Of a DNA stretch of 64,000 bases, positions 1 to 9,500 are shown piece by piece. The stretch comes from Agromyces atrinae (GTDB lineage: Bacteria > Actinomycetota > Actinomycetes > Actinomycetales > Microbacteriaceae), in the NCBI RefSeq assembly GCF_013407835.1, contig NZ_JACCBI010000001.1:1922001-1986000 (forward strand). Reading direction: 5' to 3'. Numbering within the stretch: the first letter of the stretch is position 1; every line of letters begins with the position of its first letter. The position numbers and the translations under genes were made by a program. The notes beneath the pieces were generated by a model. It did no database searches and was not told the origin of the DNA. It worked only from the letters and a program-made list of their open reading frames with translations.

Positions 1-1252
1 TGAGCACGATGACACCGCGCGCGATGGATTCGCGCGCGACACGCGCCGTGAGGCCGGCGTCGGGTACGCCGGTCTCCGGGTCTACCAGCTCGATCGCGAC
101 CATCGCACCCCGACCGCGGATGTCGCCGATGCGCGCATCCCTCGCCTGGAGCGAACCGAGTTCGCGGTAGAGCACTGCTTCGATCTCACGGGCACGCTCG
201 ACGAGCCCGTCTTCTTCGTAGGCCTCGATCGTGGCGAGGGCGGCCGCGCACGCGAGCGGGTTGCCGCCGTAGGTGCCGCCGAGTCCGCCGACGTGGGCCG
301 AGTCCATGATGTCGGCGCGGCCCGTGACGGCCGAGAGCGGCAGGCCGCCCGCGATGCCCTTCGCCGTGACGATGAGGTCGGGCACGATCCCCTCGTGCTC
401 GCTCGCGAACATCGCTCCGGTGCGGGCGAAGCCCGTCTGCACCTCGTCGGCGATGAAGACGACGTCGTTCGCGCGCGCCCAGTCGACGAGCGCGGCGAGG
501 AAACCCTCGGCGGGAACGATGAAACCGCCCTCGCCCTGGATGGGTTCGATGATGATGGCCGCGAGGTTCTCGGCCCCGACCTGCTTCTCGATCTGCGAGA
601 TGGCGCGGGCTGCGGCATCCGCCCCCGTCAGGCCGCCGTCGCGGAACGGGTACGACAGCGGCATCCGGTAGATGTCGGGCGCGAAGGGGCCGAAGCCGCT
701 CTTGTACGGGATGTTCTTCGCGGTCAGCGCCATCGTGAGGTTCGTGCGGCCGTGGTACGCGTGGTCGAAGGCGACGACGGCGCTGCGGCGGGTGTGGTGC
801 CGCGCGATCTTGATGGCGTTCTCGACGGCTTCGGCGCCCGAGTTGAAGAGGGCGCTGCGCTTCTCGTGGTCGCCGGGGGTGAGGCGGTTGAGCGCCTCGG
901 CGACGGCGACGTAGCCCTCGTAGGGCGCGATCGTGAAGCACGTGTGCGTGAAGGCGTCGAGCTGCGCGGCGACGGCGGCCGTGACGCGCGGGTTCGAATT
1001 GCCGACGCCCGTGACGGCGATGCCGCTGCCGAGGTCGATGAGCGAGTTGCCGTCGGCATCGACGACGACACCGCCGCCCGCGGCGACGACCGCGACGGGA
1101 ACGGTGTGCCCGACACCCGCGGCGACGGCGCTCGCCTTGCGTGCGAGGAGGCGTTCGGACTCGGGGCCCGGAATGGCGGTGACGAGTCGTCGTTCTTGCG
1201 GAAGCGTGGGTCCGCCGGCGTGCACCGCCCGCGGCTCATCGATGAGGGTCAT
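1..1252 (-). CDS. gabT: 4-aminobutyrate aminotransferase, C-terminus cut by window edge
   Basis: Class III PLP aminotransferase that moves the amino group of GABA to 2-oxoglutarate, giving succinate semialdehyde; cytosolic. Reading leftwards from ATG at 1252, 417 codons are visible of a family length near 430-450, so only the extreme C-terminus is missing. Visible marks are the N-terminal VDADGNSLIDLGSGIAVTG block, the FNSGAEAVENAIKIAR block, the IADEVQTGFARTG block that carries the cofactor-contacting Asp, and the PLP lysine in TAKGIAGGLPLSAV. It is divergent from a PucR-type regulator, as GABA genes often are in actinobacteria (GabR of Corynebacterium is of this type). No strong ribosome site precedes the start, so the exact N-terminus is less certain than the function. 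Confidence 0.9.
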   Translation of the reverse strand, partial: MTLIDEPRAVHAGGPTLPQERRLVTAIPGPESERLLARKASAVAAGVGHTVPVAVVAAGGGVVVDADGNSLIDLGSGIAVTGVGNSNPRVTAAVAAQLDAFTHTCFTIAPYEGYVAVAEALNRLTPGDHEKRSALFNSGAEAVENAIKIARHHTRRSAVVAFDHAYHGRTNLTMALTAKNIPYKSGFGPFAPDIYRMPLSYPFRDGGLTGADAAARAISQIEKQVGAENLAAIIIEPIQGEGGFIVPAEGFLAALVDWARANDVVFIADEVQTGFARTGAMFASEHEGIVPDLIVTAKGIAGGLPLSAVTGRADIMDSAHVGGLGGTYGGNPLACAAALATIEAYEEDGLVERAREIEAVLYRELGSLQARDARIGDIRGRGAMVAIELVDPETGVPDAGLTARVARESIARGVIVL

Positions 1253-1369
1253 GGTCGCATGCTAGGCGCGGGCCGAGCGGATTGTCGCTGTCCATCGCGT
1301 ACACGCACCCGCCCAGACCGTGCCTCGGAGTACAGTGGCCGTGTTCCCGCACCACCGAGAGGACCCGCC
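1253..1369. promoter_or_regulatory. divergent gabT / PucR-regulator spacer
   Basis: 117 bp between divergent starts. It must hold the promoters of both genes. I see no convincing palindrome; a purine-rich GAGAGGA at about 1356-1362 is the ribosome site of the regulator. Confidence 0.5.
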
Positions 1370-2896
1370 GTGCCCGCGACCCTGCGAACCGTGCTCGCCC
1401 TTCCCGATCTGGCACTGCAACCGCTCTTCACCGAGACCGACCTCGCCGCCGGCGCACTCGATCGCCCGGTCGCCTGGGTGCACAGCTCCGACCTCGCCGA
1501 CCCGACGCCGTTCCTCGCCGACGACGTCGTGCTGCTGACGACGGGCACCCAGTTCGAGGGAGCGGGTGCGGGCCTCGTCGCCGACTACGTCGAGCGCTTG
1601 CGCGCACGCGGCATCGTCGCGATCGGCTTCGGAACGGAGGTCGTGCGTGACGGCACGCCCGACGAACTCGTGGCCGCGTGCCGCGAGGCGGGTGTTCCCC
1701 TCGTCGAGGTGCCGTACCGCATCCCCTTCATCGCGATCGCCCGGGCGGCAGCCGAGCTGCACGCCGCCGCCGAGAACGCGCGTCGCTCGTGGGCGCTCGA
1801 GGCGCAGCACCGCATCTCGCTCGCGGCACTGCACCCCGACGGGCTCGACGCGACCTTCGCCGAGCTCGCGCGGCAGCTGCCCGCCTGGGTGGGCTTCTTC
1901 GACGCGGCGGGCGGGGCGCCGCGCCAGTTCCCGTCGGGGCGGGGACAGGCGGCGGATGACGTCGCGATCGCCGCGCTCGAGACCGACGCCCATGCGCTCC
2001 TCCGCCGCGGGCAACGAGCGAGCGTGCACGCGCGCGTCGGCGACCGCACCGTCACCCTGCAGACCCTGGGGCGCCGGGGGCACTTGCGCGGAGTGCTCGC
2101 CGTCGCGGGAGGGGAAGCGCTCGACCCGGCCGGTCGCGACGTCGTGACGTCGGTCATCGCCCTCGCGGGAGCCGCGCTCGAACAGGGCCGCGACCTCGAC
2201 CGGGCGCGCGGCGTGCTGCGCTCGGGCCTCGCGCACGCCCTCCTCGCCGACGATCCGGCCGTCGCGCACCGCGTCGCCGACGAGCTCTGGGGAGGTCTGC
2301 CCGAGGCACCGGCGCTCGTCGCCGTCGTCGACGTCGCGGCCGACCACCGCGAGGCGCTGCTCGAGTCGCTCGAACGCCGATCGCACGACGTCTTCCATGC
2401 CCTCCACGACGACTCGGTCATGATCGTGCTCGAACCCCGCAGCCGCGCGGTGCTCGAGGAGGTCGCGACGTCGTTCGACGCCGCGGTCGGCGTCGGCGGG
2501 CCCGCGGACTACTCGGCGCTCTCCCGCGCGTACGCCCAGGGTCGCTCGGCGCTCGGGCGCGCCCGGGAGGGCAGCCGCGGCGTCGTCGACTTCACGAGCC
2601 TCGCGAGCGTCGGCGTGCTCGGCCTCCTCGCCCACGCCGACGTGCGCGAGGTCGCTCGGGCGACGCTCGCGCCGCTCGACGAGCACGATGCGACGAGTGG
2701 AACCGAGCTCCGCCGTACCGTGCACGTGTGGCTCGAGAACGGCGCTCAGTTCGACGCCGCAGCGACGGCGCTCGGCGTGCACCGCCACACCGTGCGGGCC
2801 CGCATCGCCCTCGCGGAGCGCGTGCTCGCCCGCGACCTCGGCGGATTCCCCGCGCGCGCCGACCTCTGGGCCGCGTTCATGGCGGACGAGGCCTGA
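1370..2896 (+). CDS. PucR-family transcriptional regulator (likely GABA-responsive)
   Basis: 508 residues from GTG at 1370, chosen because GAGAGGA sits 7 nt upstream; an open frame continues further left but runs antisense to gabT. An N-terminal PucR domain covers about residues 1-120 (LRTVLALPDLALQPLFTE, then the LLTTGTQF strand), a GGDEF-like spacer domain occupies the middle, and a C-terminal helix-turn-helix of the PucR type lies near residues 455-500 (FDAAATALGVHRHTVRARI). PucR-family members next to gabT usually activate GABA catabolism; the divergent arrangement supports that role here. The effector is inferred, not visible. Confidence 0.85.
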   Translation: MPATLRTVLALPDLALQPLFTETDLAAGALDRPVAWVHSSDLADPTPFLADDVVLLTTGTQFEGAGAGLVADYVERLRARGIVAIGFGTEVVRDGTPDELVAACREAGVPLVEVPYRIPFIAIARAAAELHAAAENARRSWALEAQHRISLAALHPDGLDATFAELARQLPAWVGFFDAAGGAPRQFPSGRGQAADDVAIAALETDAHALLRRGQRASVHARVGDRTVTLQTLGRRGHLRGVLAVAGGEALDPAGRDVVTSVIALAGAALEQGRDLDRARGVLRSGLAHALLADDPAVAHRVADELWGGLPEAPALVAVVDVAADHREALLESLERRSHDVFHALHDDSVMIVLEPRSRAVLEEVATSFDAAVGVGGPADYSALSRAYAQGRSALGRAREGSRGVVDFTSLASVGVLGLLAHADVREVARATLAPLDEHDATSGTELRRTVHVWLENGAQFDAAATALGVHRHTVRARIALAERVLARDLGGFPARADLWAAFMADEA

Positions 2897-2901
2897 CCGC
2901 A

Positions 2902-2932
2902 GCCTCCGTCATCCGCCGGGGATGCCGGGGGC
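2902..2932. terminator. bidirectional hairpin between convergent genes
   Basis: Arms GCCTCCGTCATCC (2902-2914) and GGATGCCGGGGGC (2920-2932) pair over 13 positions with one wobble and one mismatch around a 5-nt loop. It lies between the stops of the convergent PucR regulator and sugar kinase. Both arms carry the GGATGMC heptamer discussed in the findings. No U-tract. Confidence 0.6.
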
Positions 2933-3816
2933 TACGGCTTCTTCAGCAGCGCACCCTCGGACCGACAGGTCGCCGCGGCGACGAGCATGGCGTCGCCGAG
3001 CAGTGCCACCCAGCCCGCGGCATCCGTCGGTTGACCCGACGCGTGGATCGTCGCGACCGCCGAGGCGAGCACGGCGTCTCCCGCACCCATCGTGTCGACG
3101 ATGGGGCCGGGCAGGTCGCTGATGCCGACGCTGACGCGCACGCCGTCGCTCGTCCGCACGCCCGCGCCGTCTCGACCCGCGGTCGTCAGCACGGCGTGCG
3201 CACCCGTCGCGAGCAGCCGGTCGGCGAAGACGTCGAGCGACTCGTCGGCGAGCACGGCCGCGTCGTCGTCGCCGACCTTGACGAGGAGGGCCTCGGCGGC
3301 GAGCGCCTCGAGGTTCGTGAGGAACGCGTCGCGATCGTGCATCATGCCCGTGCGCGGATTGGGGTCGACGATGAGCGGGGCGCGGCCCGAGGTCGCGGCG
3401 ACGAGCTCCTCGAACTGCGCCGCCGAATCGAGGGCGACGCAGCTCACGACGATGAGCGGAGCCTCCTCGAGCGCGACGTGCGCCGCGGCGGTGAAGGCGA
3501 TGTGACGCCCCCGCGCGGCCTCGTTGAACTCGTAGTGCGGCTCGCCGTCGACCCGGTGCGAGATCGCACGGGCCGTGCCGAGGGTCGACGTCGTCTCGAT
3601 GAGTTCGACTCCGAAGCCCTCGAGGAACTCGCGGATGAGGTCGGCCTCCTCGTCGGCGCCGAGCATCGTGATGAGGGTCGTGGGCACCCCGAGCACGGCG
3701 AGTCCCACGGCGACGTTGAGGGCGGCTCCGCCCGGGAACGCGCGGATTCCGTCGGCGTCGCGGATCTCATCGACGAGTGCGTCACCGATCACACAGATTC
3801 GGGGGGTGTCTGACAT
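2932..3816 (-). CDS. PfkB-family carbohydrate kinase (fructokinase/ribokinase-like)
   Basis: 294 residues, usual length for the family. The N-terminal FPGGAALNVAVGLAVLG block (about residues 27-43) is the sugar-binding GG motif and DTMGAGDA (241-248) is PfkB signature 2, with Asp247 as catalytic base. It phosphorylates a sugar or nucleoside with ATP in the cytosol; the acceptor cannot be read from the sequence. It stands alone, convergent with the PucR regulator and divergent from the SGNH hydrolase at only 22 bp, so the two starts share a very compact promoter region. Confidence 0.88.
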   Translation of the reverse strand: MSDTPRICVIGDALVDEIRDADGIRAFPGGAALNVAVGLAVLGVPTTLITMLGADEEADLIREFLEGFGVELIETTSTLGTARAISHRVDGEPHYEFNEAARGRHIAFTAAAHVALEEAPLIVVSCVALDSAAQFEELVAATSGRAPLIVDPNPRTGMMHDRDAFLTNLEALAAEALLVKVGDDDAAVLADESLDVFADRLLATGAHAVLTTAGRDGAGVRTSDGVRVSVGISDLPGPIVDTMGAGDAVLASAVATIHASGQPTDAAGWVALLGDAMLVAAATCRSEGALLKKP

Positions 3817-3838
3817 GCGTCAACGCTAGCGTTGAACC

Positions 3839-4603
3839 ATGTACAGCAGTTACGTCGCCATCGGCGACAGCTTCACCGAGGGTGTCGGCGACGACCTTCC
3901 TGACGGGTCGGCACGCGGATGGGCCGACTTCGTCGCCCTCGGCCTCGCCCATGCGGCCGAGCCCGATACGGTGACGTACGCGAACCTCGCGATCCGCGGC
4001 AAGAAGCTCAGCCCGATCATCGACGAACAGCTCGAACCCGCCCTCGCGCTCGGCGCCGAGCTGCTGAGCTTCAACGGCGGCGGCAACGACATCCTGCGTC
4101 CGCGCATCTCGATCACGGAGGTCGCCGACCGACTGCGGAACGCCGTCGAGCGTGCGCGCGAGACCGGCATCCACGTGCTCATGCTGAGCGGGGCGAACCC
4201 GGCGCGGCACCTGCCCATGGGGCCCGTGTTCGAGCGTCGCGGCGACGCCCTCGCGGCCGAGGTGCGTGCGTGGGGAGATCTCGAGTCGGTCACGTTCGTC
4301 GACAACTGGAGTGATGAGACGCTCACCGACATCCGCTATTGGTCGCCCGACAAGCTGCACCTCAACGCCGCCGGCCACGCGCACGCCGCGGCCAATGTGC
4401 TGCGCGGGCTCGGCGTCGAGGTGCCGCCCGCGTGGGGCGTCGACGAATTCGCGGCCGAGCCGCCGAGCCGGCGTTCGCGCAACTCCGCCGCGTACTACCG
4501 GCAGTTCGTCGTGCCGTGGATCGGGCGCCGTCTCACGGGGCGCTCCTCCGGCGACGGCCGCACCGCGAAGCGTCCGACCCTCCAACCCGTCGTGCTCGTC
4601 TAG
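3839..4603 (+). CDS. SGNH/GDSL-family hydrolase
   Basis: 254 residues. Block I AIGDSFTEG carries the nucleophile Ser11, block III GGGNDIL carries Asn83, and block V DKLHLNAAGH carries Asp171 and His174, so the full SGNH set is present. No signal peptide is visible, suggesting a cytosolic esterase or lipase-like enzyme. Family members of this size in actinobacteria are esterases of unknown substrate. The C-terminal 55 residues are basic and Ser/Arg rich (about 207-254) and look disordered. It is not in an operon: a large inverted repeat lies directly downstream. Confidence 0.85.
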   Translation: MYSSYVAIGDSFTEGVGDDLPDGSARGWADFVALGLAHAAEPDTVTYANLAIRGKKLSPIIDEQLEPALALGAELLSFNGGGNDILRPRISITEVADRLRNAVERARETGIHVLMLSGANPARHLPMGPVFERRGDALAAEVRAWGDLESVTFVDNWSDETLTDIRYWSPDKLHLNAAGHAHAAANVLRGLGVEVPPAWGVDEFAAEPPSRRSRNSAAYYRQFVVPWIGRRLTGRSSGDGRTAKRPTLQPVVLV

Positions 4604-4619
4604 CCCCCCCCACCCACCC

Positions 4620-4678
4620 GTTTGTGACTGATCGATGTCGTTCTGGCGGGTTCATACCCGCACGAACGAGTCACAAAC
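4620..4678. repeat. long nested inverted repeat between SGNH and pstS
   Basis: Outer arms GTTTGTGACT (4620-4629) and AGTCACAAAC (4669-4678) are a perfect 10-bp inverted repeat. Inside are a GTTC/GAAC pair (4640-4643 with 4664-4667) and a GCGGGT/ACCCGC stem (4646-4651 with 4656-4661) closed by a TCAT loop. The unpaired stretch 4630-4639 makes one side longer. It could end SGNH transcription, but the AT-rich outer arm and asymmetric bulge are unusual for a terminator, and it resembles the other arm-loop-arm repeats of this window. Confidence 0.6.
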
Positions 4679-4737
4679 AGGGGCGTTCGGTGAACGGTTC
4701 GGGAACGGTCGGGGTCGCCGGGTAGCCTGAGAGGGCC

Positions 4738-5811
4738 ATGACCCGCCGCCGCCTGTTCTCCGCACTCGCCGTGATCGCGGCATCCTCCGTCCTCGTCGGC
4801 TGCGCCGCGAACGAGCAGGGGGATGCCTGGAGCCCGCTGAAGGGCACGCTCGACGCCACCGGGTCGTCGGCCCAGGCGGGGGCGCAGGATGTCTGGATCG
4901 CGGCGTTCCAACGCGACAACGGGCGCGTCACCGTCAACTACGAGCCCGCCGGCTCGGGCGCGGGCCGCGAGCAGTTCATCGCCGGCGGCGTGAGCTTCGC
5001 GGGCAGCGACTCGGCCCTCAACGAGGAAGAGCTCGCGCGCGAGTTCGTGCGCTGCGCCCCGGGCACGCCGGGCATCGACCTGCCCGTCTACCTCTCCCCC
5101 ATCGTGCTCGCCTACGACATCGACGGGGTCGACGACCTCGGTCTCGACGCGGCGACGATCGCCGGCATCTTCTCGGGCGAGATCACGCACTGGGACGACC
5201 CCGCGATCGTCGCCCTCAACCCGGATGCCGCGCTGCCGTCCTCGCGCATCACGGCCGTTCACCGGTCCGACGACTCGGGCACGACGAAGAACTTCACCGA
5301 CTACCTGCACGAGGTCGCGCCCGAGGCGTGGCCGTGGGAGCCGTCCGACACGTGGCCCGTGAGCGGCGGCGAGGCCGCGCAGGGCACGTCGGGCGTCTAC
5401 AACGCGGTCACCGGCGGCGTCGACTCGATCGGGTACATCGACGCGTCGCGCGCGACCGACCTCACCGTCGCGAAGCTGCTCGTCGGCGACGAGTTCGTCG
5501 AGTACTCGTCGGAGGCCGCCGCGGCCGTCGTCGACGTCTCCCCGCTCGAGAGCGGCCGCGCCGAGAACGACATCGTCATCGACATCGACCGCGCAAGCTC
5601 CGAACCGGGCGTCTACCCGCTCGTGCTCGTGAGCTACGTCGTCGCGTGCTCCGAGTACGCCGACGCCGAGGAGGGCGAGCTCGCCCGCGCGTACATCGAG
5701 TGGGTCGTGAGCGCCGAGGGTCAGGCTCTCGCCGAGAAGCAGGCCGGTTCGGCGCCGCTCTCGTCGGACTTCGCCGCGCGCGTGCTCGAGACCGTCGCGA
5801 CGATCCGCTGA
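4738..5811 (+). CDS. pstS: phosphate ABC transporter substrate-binding lipoprotein PstS
   Basis: 357 residues with a basic start, hydrophobic stretch and lipobox LVGC (Cys22), so it is exported and lipid-anchored. The mature part shows the PstS phosphate-site blocks: GTLDATGSSAQ, the SGAGREQFIAGGVSFAGSD stretch and HRSDDSGTTKNFTDYL, where Ser, Arg, Asp and Thr side chains bind phosphate. Canonical pstC, pstA and pstB do not follow; downstream is a repeat array. It may work with a Pst permease coded elsewhere. TGA at 5809-5811 is followed within 10 bp by GCGTCATCCGC. Confidence 0.92.
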   Translation: MTRRRLFSALAVIAASSVLVGCAANEQGDAWSPLKGTLDATGSSAQAGAQDVWIAAFQRDNGRVTVNYEPAGSGAGREQFIAGGVSFAGSDSALNEEELAREFVRCAPGTPGIDLPVYLSPIVLAYDIDGVDDLGLDAATIAGIFSGEITHWDDPAIVALNPDAALPSSRITAVHRSDDSGTTKNFTDYLHEVAPEAWPWEPSDTWPVSGGEAAQGTSGVYNAVTGGVDSIGYIDASRATDLTVAKLLVGDEFVEYSSEAAAAVVDVSPLESGRAENDIVIDIDRASSEPGVYPLVLVSYVVACSEYADAEEGELARAYIEWVVSAEGQALAEKQAGSAPLSSDFAARVLETVATIR

Positions 5812-5872
5812 CGCCCGGCCGCGTCATCCGCTCCCCGCGCCCTCCGTCTCACTCCCCCTCCATCACCGCGCC

Positions 5873-6479
5873 GGAGTACCCCTCGCGCGCCGGAGTACCC
5901 CTCGCGCGTCACTCTCGCGCGCGAACGGCACTCCGGCGGATGACACGGGCGCGCGTCATCCGCTCACCCGTACCATTCCCCTCACCGCACCCTCCCCCTC
6001 GCCCGCGTCACTCCCCTCGCCCGCGTCTTCACCCACACCACGCAGGAGTGCCGCTTGCGCGCCGGAGTGCCTCTTGTGCGGCACTCCCCCGCACGAACGG
6101 CACTCCGACGGATGACACAAGCACGCGTCATCCCCTCACCCGCGCGATTCCACTCGCCGCGTCACTCCCCTCGCACGCGTCTTCACCCACACCGCGCGCC
6201 CTCACCCCTCCATCACCGCGCCGGAGTACCGCTTGCACGCCGGAGTACCTATCGCTCGGCACTCCCCGGCACGAACGGCACTCCGACGGATGACACGGGC
6301 GCGCGTCATCCGCTCACCCGCGCCATTCCCCTCACCGCGCCATTCCCCTCGCCCGCGTCACTCCCCTCGCACGCGTCTTCACCCACACCGCGCCCCTCAC
6401 CCCTCCATCACCACGCAGGAGTACCGCTCGCGCGCAGGAGTACCCCTCGCGCGGCACTCACGCGCGCGAACGGCACTCC
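5873..6479. repeat. tandem array of four 62-nt nested-palindrome elements
   Basis: Four copies at 5873-5934, 6045-6106, 6223-6284 and 6418-6479, each exactly 62 nt. Each copy has four arms in the order GGAGTRCC, GGAGTRCC, GGCACTCC-like, GGCACTCC, so outer and inner arms form a hairpin within a hairpin. The inner right arm is degenerate in the first copy. Each copy is followed by a second inverted repeat, GGATGAC near GTCATCC about 10 nt apart. The intervening 110-133 nt are themselves similar (CATTCCCCTCACCGC and GTCTTCACCCACACC recur), so the unit has been duplicated with periods of 172, 178 and 195 bp. The whole gene-free stretch 5812-6595 contains nothing else I can support. Confidence 0.8.
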
Positions 6480-6535
6480 GGCGGATGACGCGAGCGCGCG
6501 TCATCCCCGCTCCCAGCGCCACCCGCAAACACCGC

Positions 6536-6578
6536 GCTCCCGGCATCCACCACGGCGAAGCGCGGGGATGCCGGGAGC
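6536..6578 (-). terminator. hairpin 3' of the giant GH43 gene
   Basis: Perfect 13-bp stem GCTCCCGGCATCC (6536-6548) / GGATGCCGGGAGC (6566-6578) with a 17-nt loop, 17 nt past the GH43 stop. No U-tract. It may also block read-through from the pstS side. Confidence 0.65.
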
Positions 6579-6595
6579 GGCATATGTCAGTGCAC

Positions 6596-9500
6596 TCAGC
6601 TCAGGCGTGAGCGGCGGCGTCCGAACCAGAGCAGTCCGCCCGAGACGAGCAGCATGAGCGCGAGCGCGATGCCCGGCAGCAGCTCGATACCCGTGAGGGC
6701 GACTCCGCCCGGCGTTCCCGGCGCACCCGGCGTGCCCGGCCCACCCGGCACCGCGGCGGCGAGCACGGTGAGCGCGGCCTCGCCCGACGCACCCGACTCC
6801 GCACCCGCGACGCGCAGCGTGTGCTCGCCCGGCGGGACGTCGGCGGGCACGAGGAGCGATGCCTCGATGAGTCCGTCGGCGTCGGCCGTCACCGATCCGA
6901 GCAGGATCGGGTCGGAGTAGAGCGTCACGTCGACGCGCTCGCCCGCATCGAAGCCCGACGCGGTGAACGACACGGACTCACCGGCGCGCACCGTCGGCGA
7001 CGCGAGGTCGATCTCGGCGACGCGCTCGATGTCCCGCACGACGACCGTCGTGCTCGAGACGGCCGAGACGTTGCCGGCCCGGTCGGTGGCACGGTACTCG
7101 ACGAGGTGCGAGCCGAGCTCCGCGATCGAGAGCTCGCCCTCGGCGGCGATCCACGCTCCACCGTCGACGCGGTACTCGACGACGCGCACGCCCGAGCCCG
7201 TGTCGCGGCCCGTGAACGTCACGCTCGCGGTCTCACCGAGATCGACGGCGCCCGACTCGGGCGTCACCGTCGCGGTCGCCACGGGCGCGGTCGCATCGAT
7301 CGCGAACTCGACCCGTGCATCCGAGTCGGCCACGGGCTCGTTCGCCACGACGGCGCGCGCCTCGACGACGTGCGATCCGTCGGCCGTGACCGTGACGGGG
7401 GCCGAGTAGGTGACCCACTCGCCCGCATCCACGCGGTACTCGATGTCGGCCGTCGCACCCTCGATGACCGAGAGCTCGACCGTGACCGCCTGGCGGTACC
7501 AGCCCTCGTCGCCGTCGGGCGAGGCGGGAGTGACACTCGCCGAGACGACGGGGTCGACCGGGTCGACGTCGTCGCCCGTGACGACCACGCGCACCTGGGT
7601 GTCGGCGTTCGCCGGGTCGAGCTGCTCGGCTTCGGTGAGGGTGAAGACGGGCATGCCGTCGACGTCCCAGTGCACGGTCGCCGCACGCGCGTGGCGGCGC
7701 GGGTCGAAGAGACCGGCATCCGTCGCCTCACCGGGGAGCGACGAGTCGTTCACCGTACGCGAGTGGTAGACGATCACGGGGTTGCCGAGCTCGTCGACCG
7801 TGAACGAGTTGTGGCCGGGGCCGACCTGTCCGGGGACGTCGGCGCTCGTGAGGAGCGGGTAGCCGACCTTCGTCCAGGCGGACCGGTCCATGAGGTCGGC
7901 GCCCTCGTCGGCGTAGAGCAGTCCGACGCAGTACTTGTCGTCGACCGTCGACGCCGAGAACGCGAGCAGGATGCGCCCGTTGTTCACGATGACCGCGGGG
8001 CCCTCGTCGATGGCGTCGCCGTTGCCCTTCTCCCACGCGAACTCGGGAGCCGACAGCAGGATCGACGGGGTCGTCAGCTGGCGCGGGTTCGCGGGGTCGA
8101 TCTCGGCCATGCGGAGCGTCGAACCGCCCGCCGGCTTCTCGGCCCAGACGACGTAGTGCTTGCCGCCGGCCTCGAAGTAGGTCATGTCGAGCGAGAAGTG
8201 CGTGAACGCCTCGGTGTCGCCGGGCGCCGCGACCATCTGGCCGAGGCTCGTCCAGTTGGCCGGGTCCATCGCGGCCTCGCCGCCGAACTCGTCACCCGTG
8301 AACTTGAGGATCGCGGGTCGGATGTCCCACACTCCCCCGCCACGAGCGGCCGTGAAGAGCACGTACCAGTCGTCGCCGATCTTCGTGAGCTCGGGAGCCC
8401 AGATGAAGCGGTTGAGCTCCGAGCTCGTGTTCTCGTGCCAGATCGTCACTTCCTCGGCCGTCTTCAGACCCTCGATCGTCTCGGCACGGCGCAGGATGAC
8501 GCGGTCGTAGCCGTCGGGGTCGTCGGCGCGGGTCATCGGGTACGAGCCGGTGAAGTAGTACCAGCCGTCGTCGCCGAGGGTCACGTCGGGGTCGGCTCGA
8601 CGCTCGACGAGCGGGTCGGAGTACGTCTTCGCCGAGACCGTGCCCTCGACCGTGTAGGTGCCGGGCGTCGCCGTGTCGACGTTCGCGGCGTCATCCGCCG
8701 ACCACTCGACGGGCAGGTTCGACGTCGATCCGCTCGAGTAGCGCCCGACGGCGCTGCCCGGCAGCTCGAACGACTCGCCCGCGGCGATCTCGATGTCGGC
8801 GAACGCGTCGACGCCCGTGTTCACGACGCGGCTGAGTTTCGACTCGACGCGGTCGAGTTCGGCGGCGGTGAGCGCGATGCTCGCCGTCTCGATCGCGCCC
8901 GACGGGAACGACCCGGCCGCCGGGGCGGTGACGGATGCCGCGCGCTCGGGCGACGAGAACGAGACGAAGTCGCTCGTCTCGACCGTGTAGGCGTTCGAGT
9001 CGGCGCGGTTCACGTAGCTCAGCACGTAGGCGGCGCGGCCGTTGTCGTAGCGCACCGAGACGCGTGCGGCGTCGACGCCCGAGGGGGCGAAGGCGACGAG
9101 GCGCGGGTTCGTGTACTGCACGAGATCGGTCGAGTCGAAGACGTGGATGCGGTTGCCCGCCGAGTCGTCGGTCGCGACGAGTCCGAAGGCCCCGCCGGGG
9201 GTGCGGAACACGTCGGGCGAGCCGAGTTTCTGCGAACCGAGCGTCGGGTAGAGCACGCCGCGTCCGTTGTTGAGCGCGGCGTAGCTCGCGTCATCCGCCG
9301 AGGTCGACGACGACGTCGCGAGGTGCAGCACGTCGGTGCGCGTCGTGTTGCCCGAGGCGATGTACGTGCCGAGTCGGCCCGTGTCGACGGCGAGCACCGT
9401 GACGGCGTACTCGCGCGTCGCCGTGAGGCCGCCGCGGCTGAACGTCGCGGTGAGGGTCACCGCTCGCTGGTCGGGTGCGCGCAGCACCGATCCGTCGGCC

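Noticed and set aside
5873..6479. Regularly spaced repeats resembling a CRISPR array
   Set aside because: The repeats are 62 nt and doubly palindromic, the intervals are 110-133 nt and resemble one another rather than being unique spacers, and no cas gene is near.
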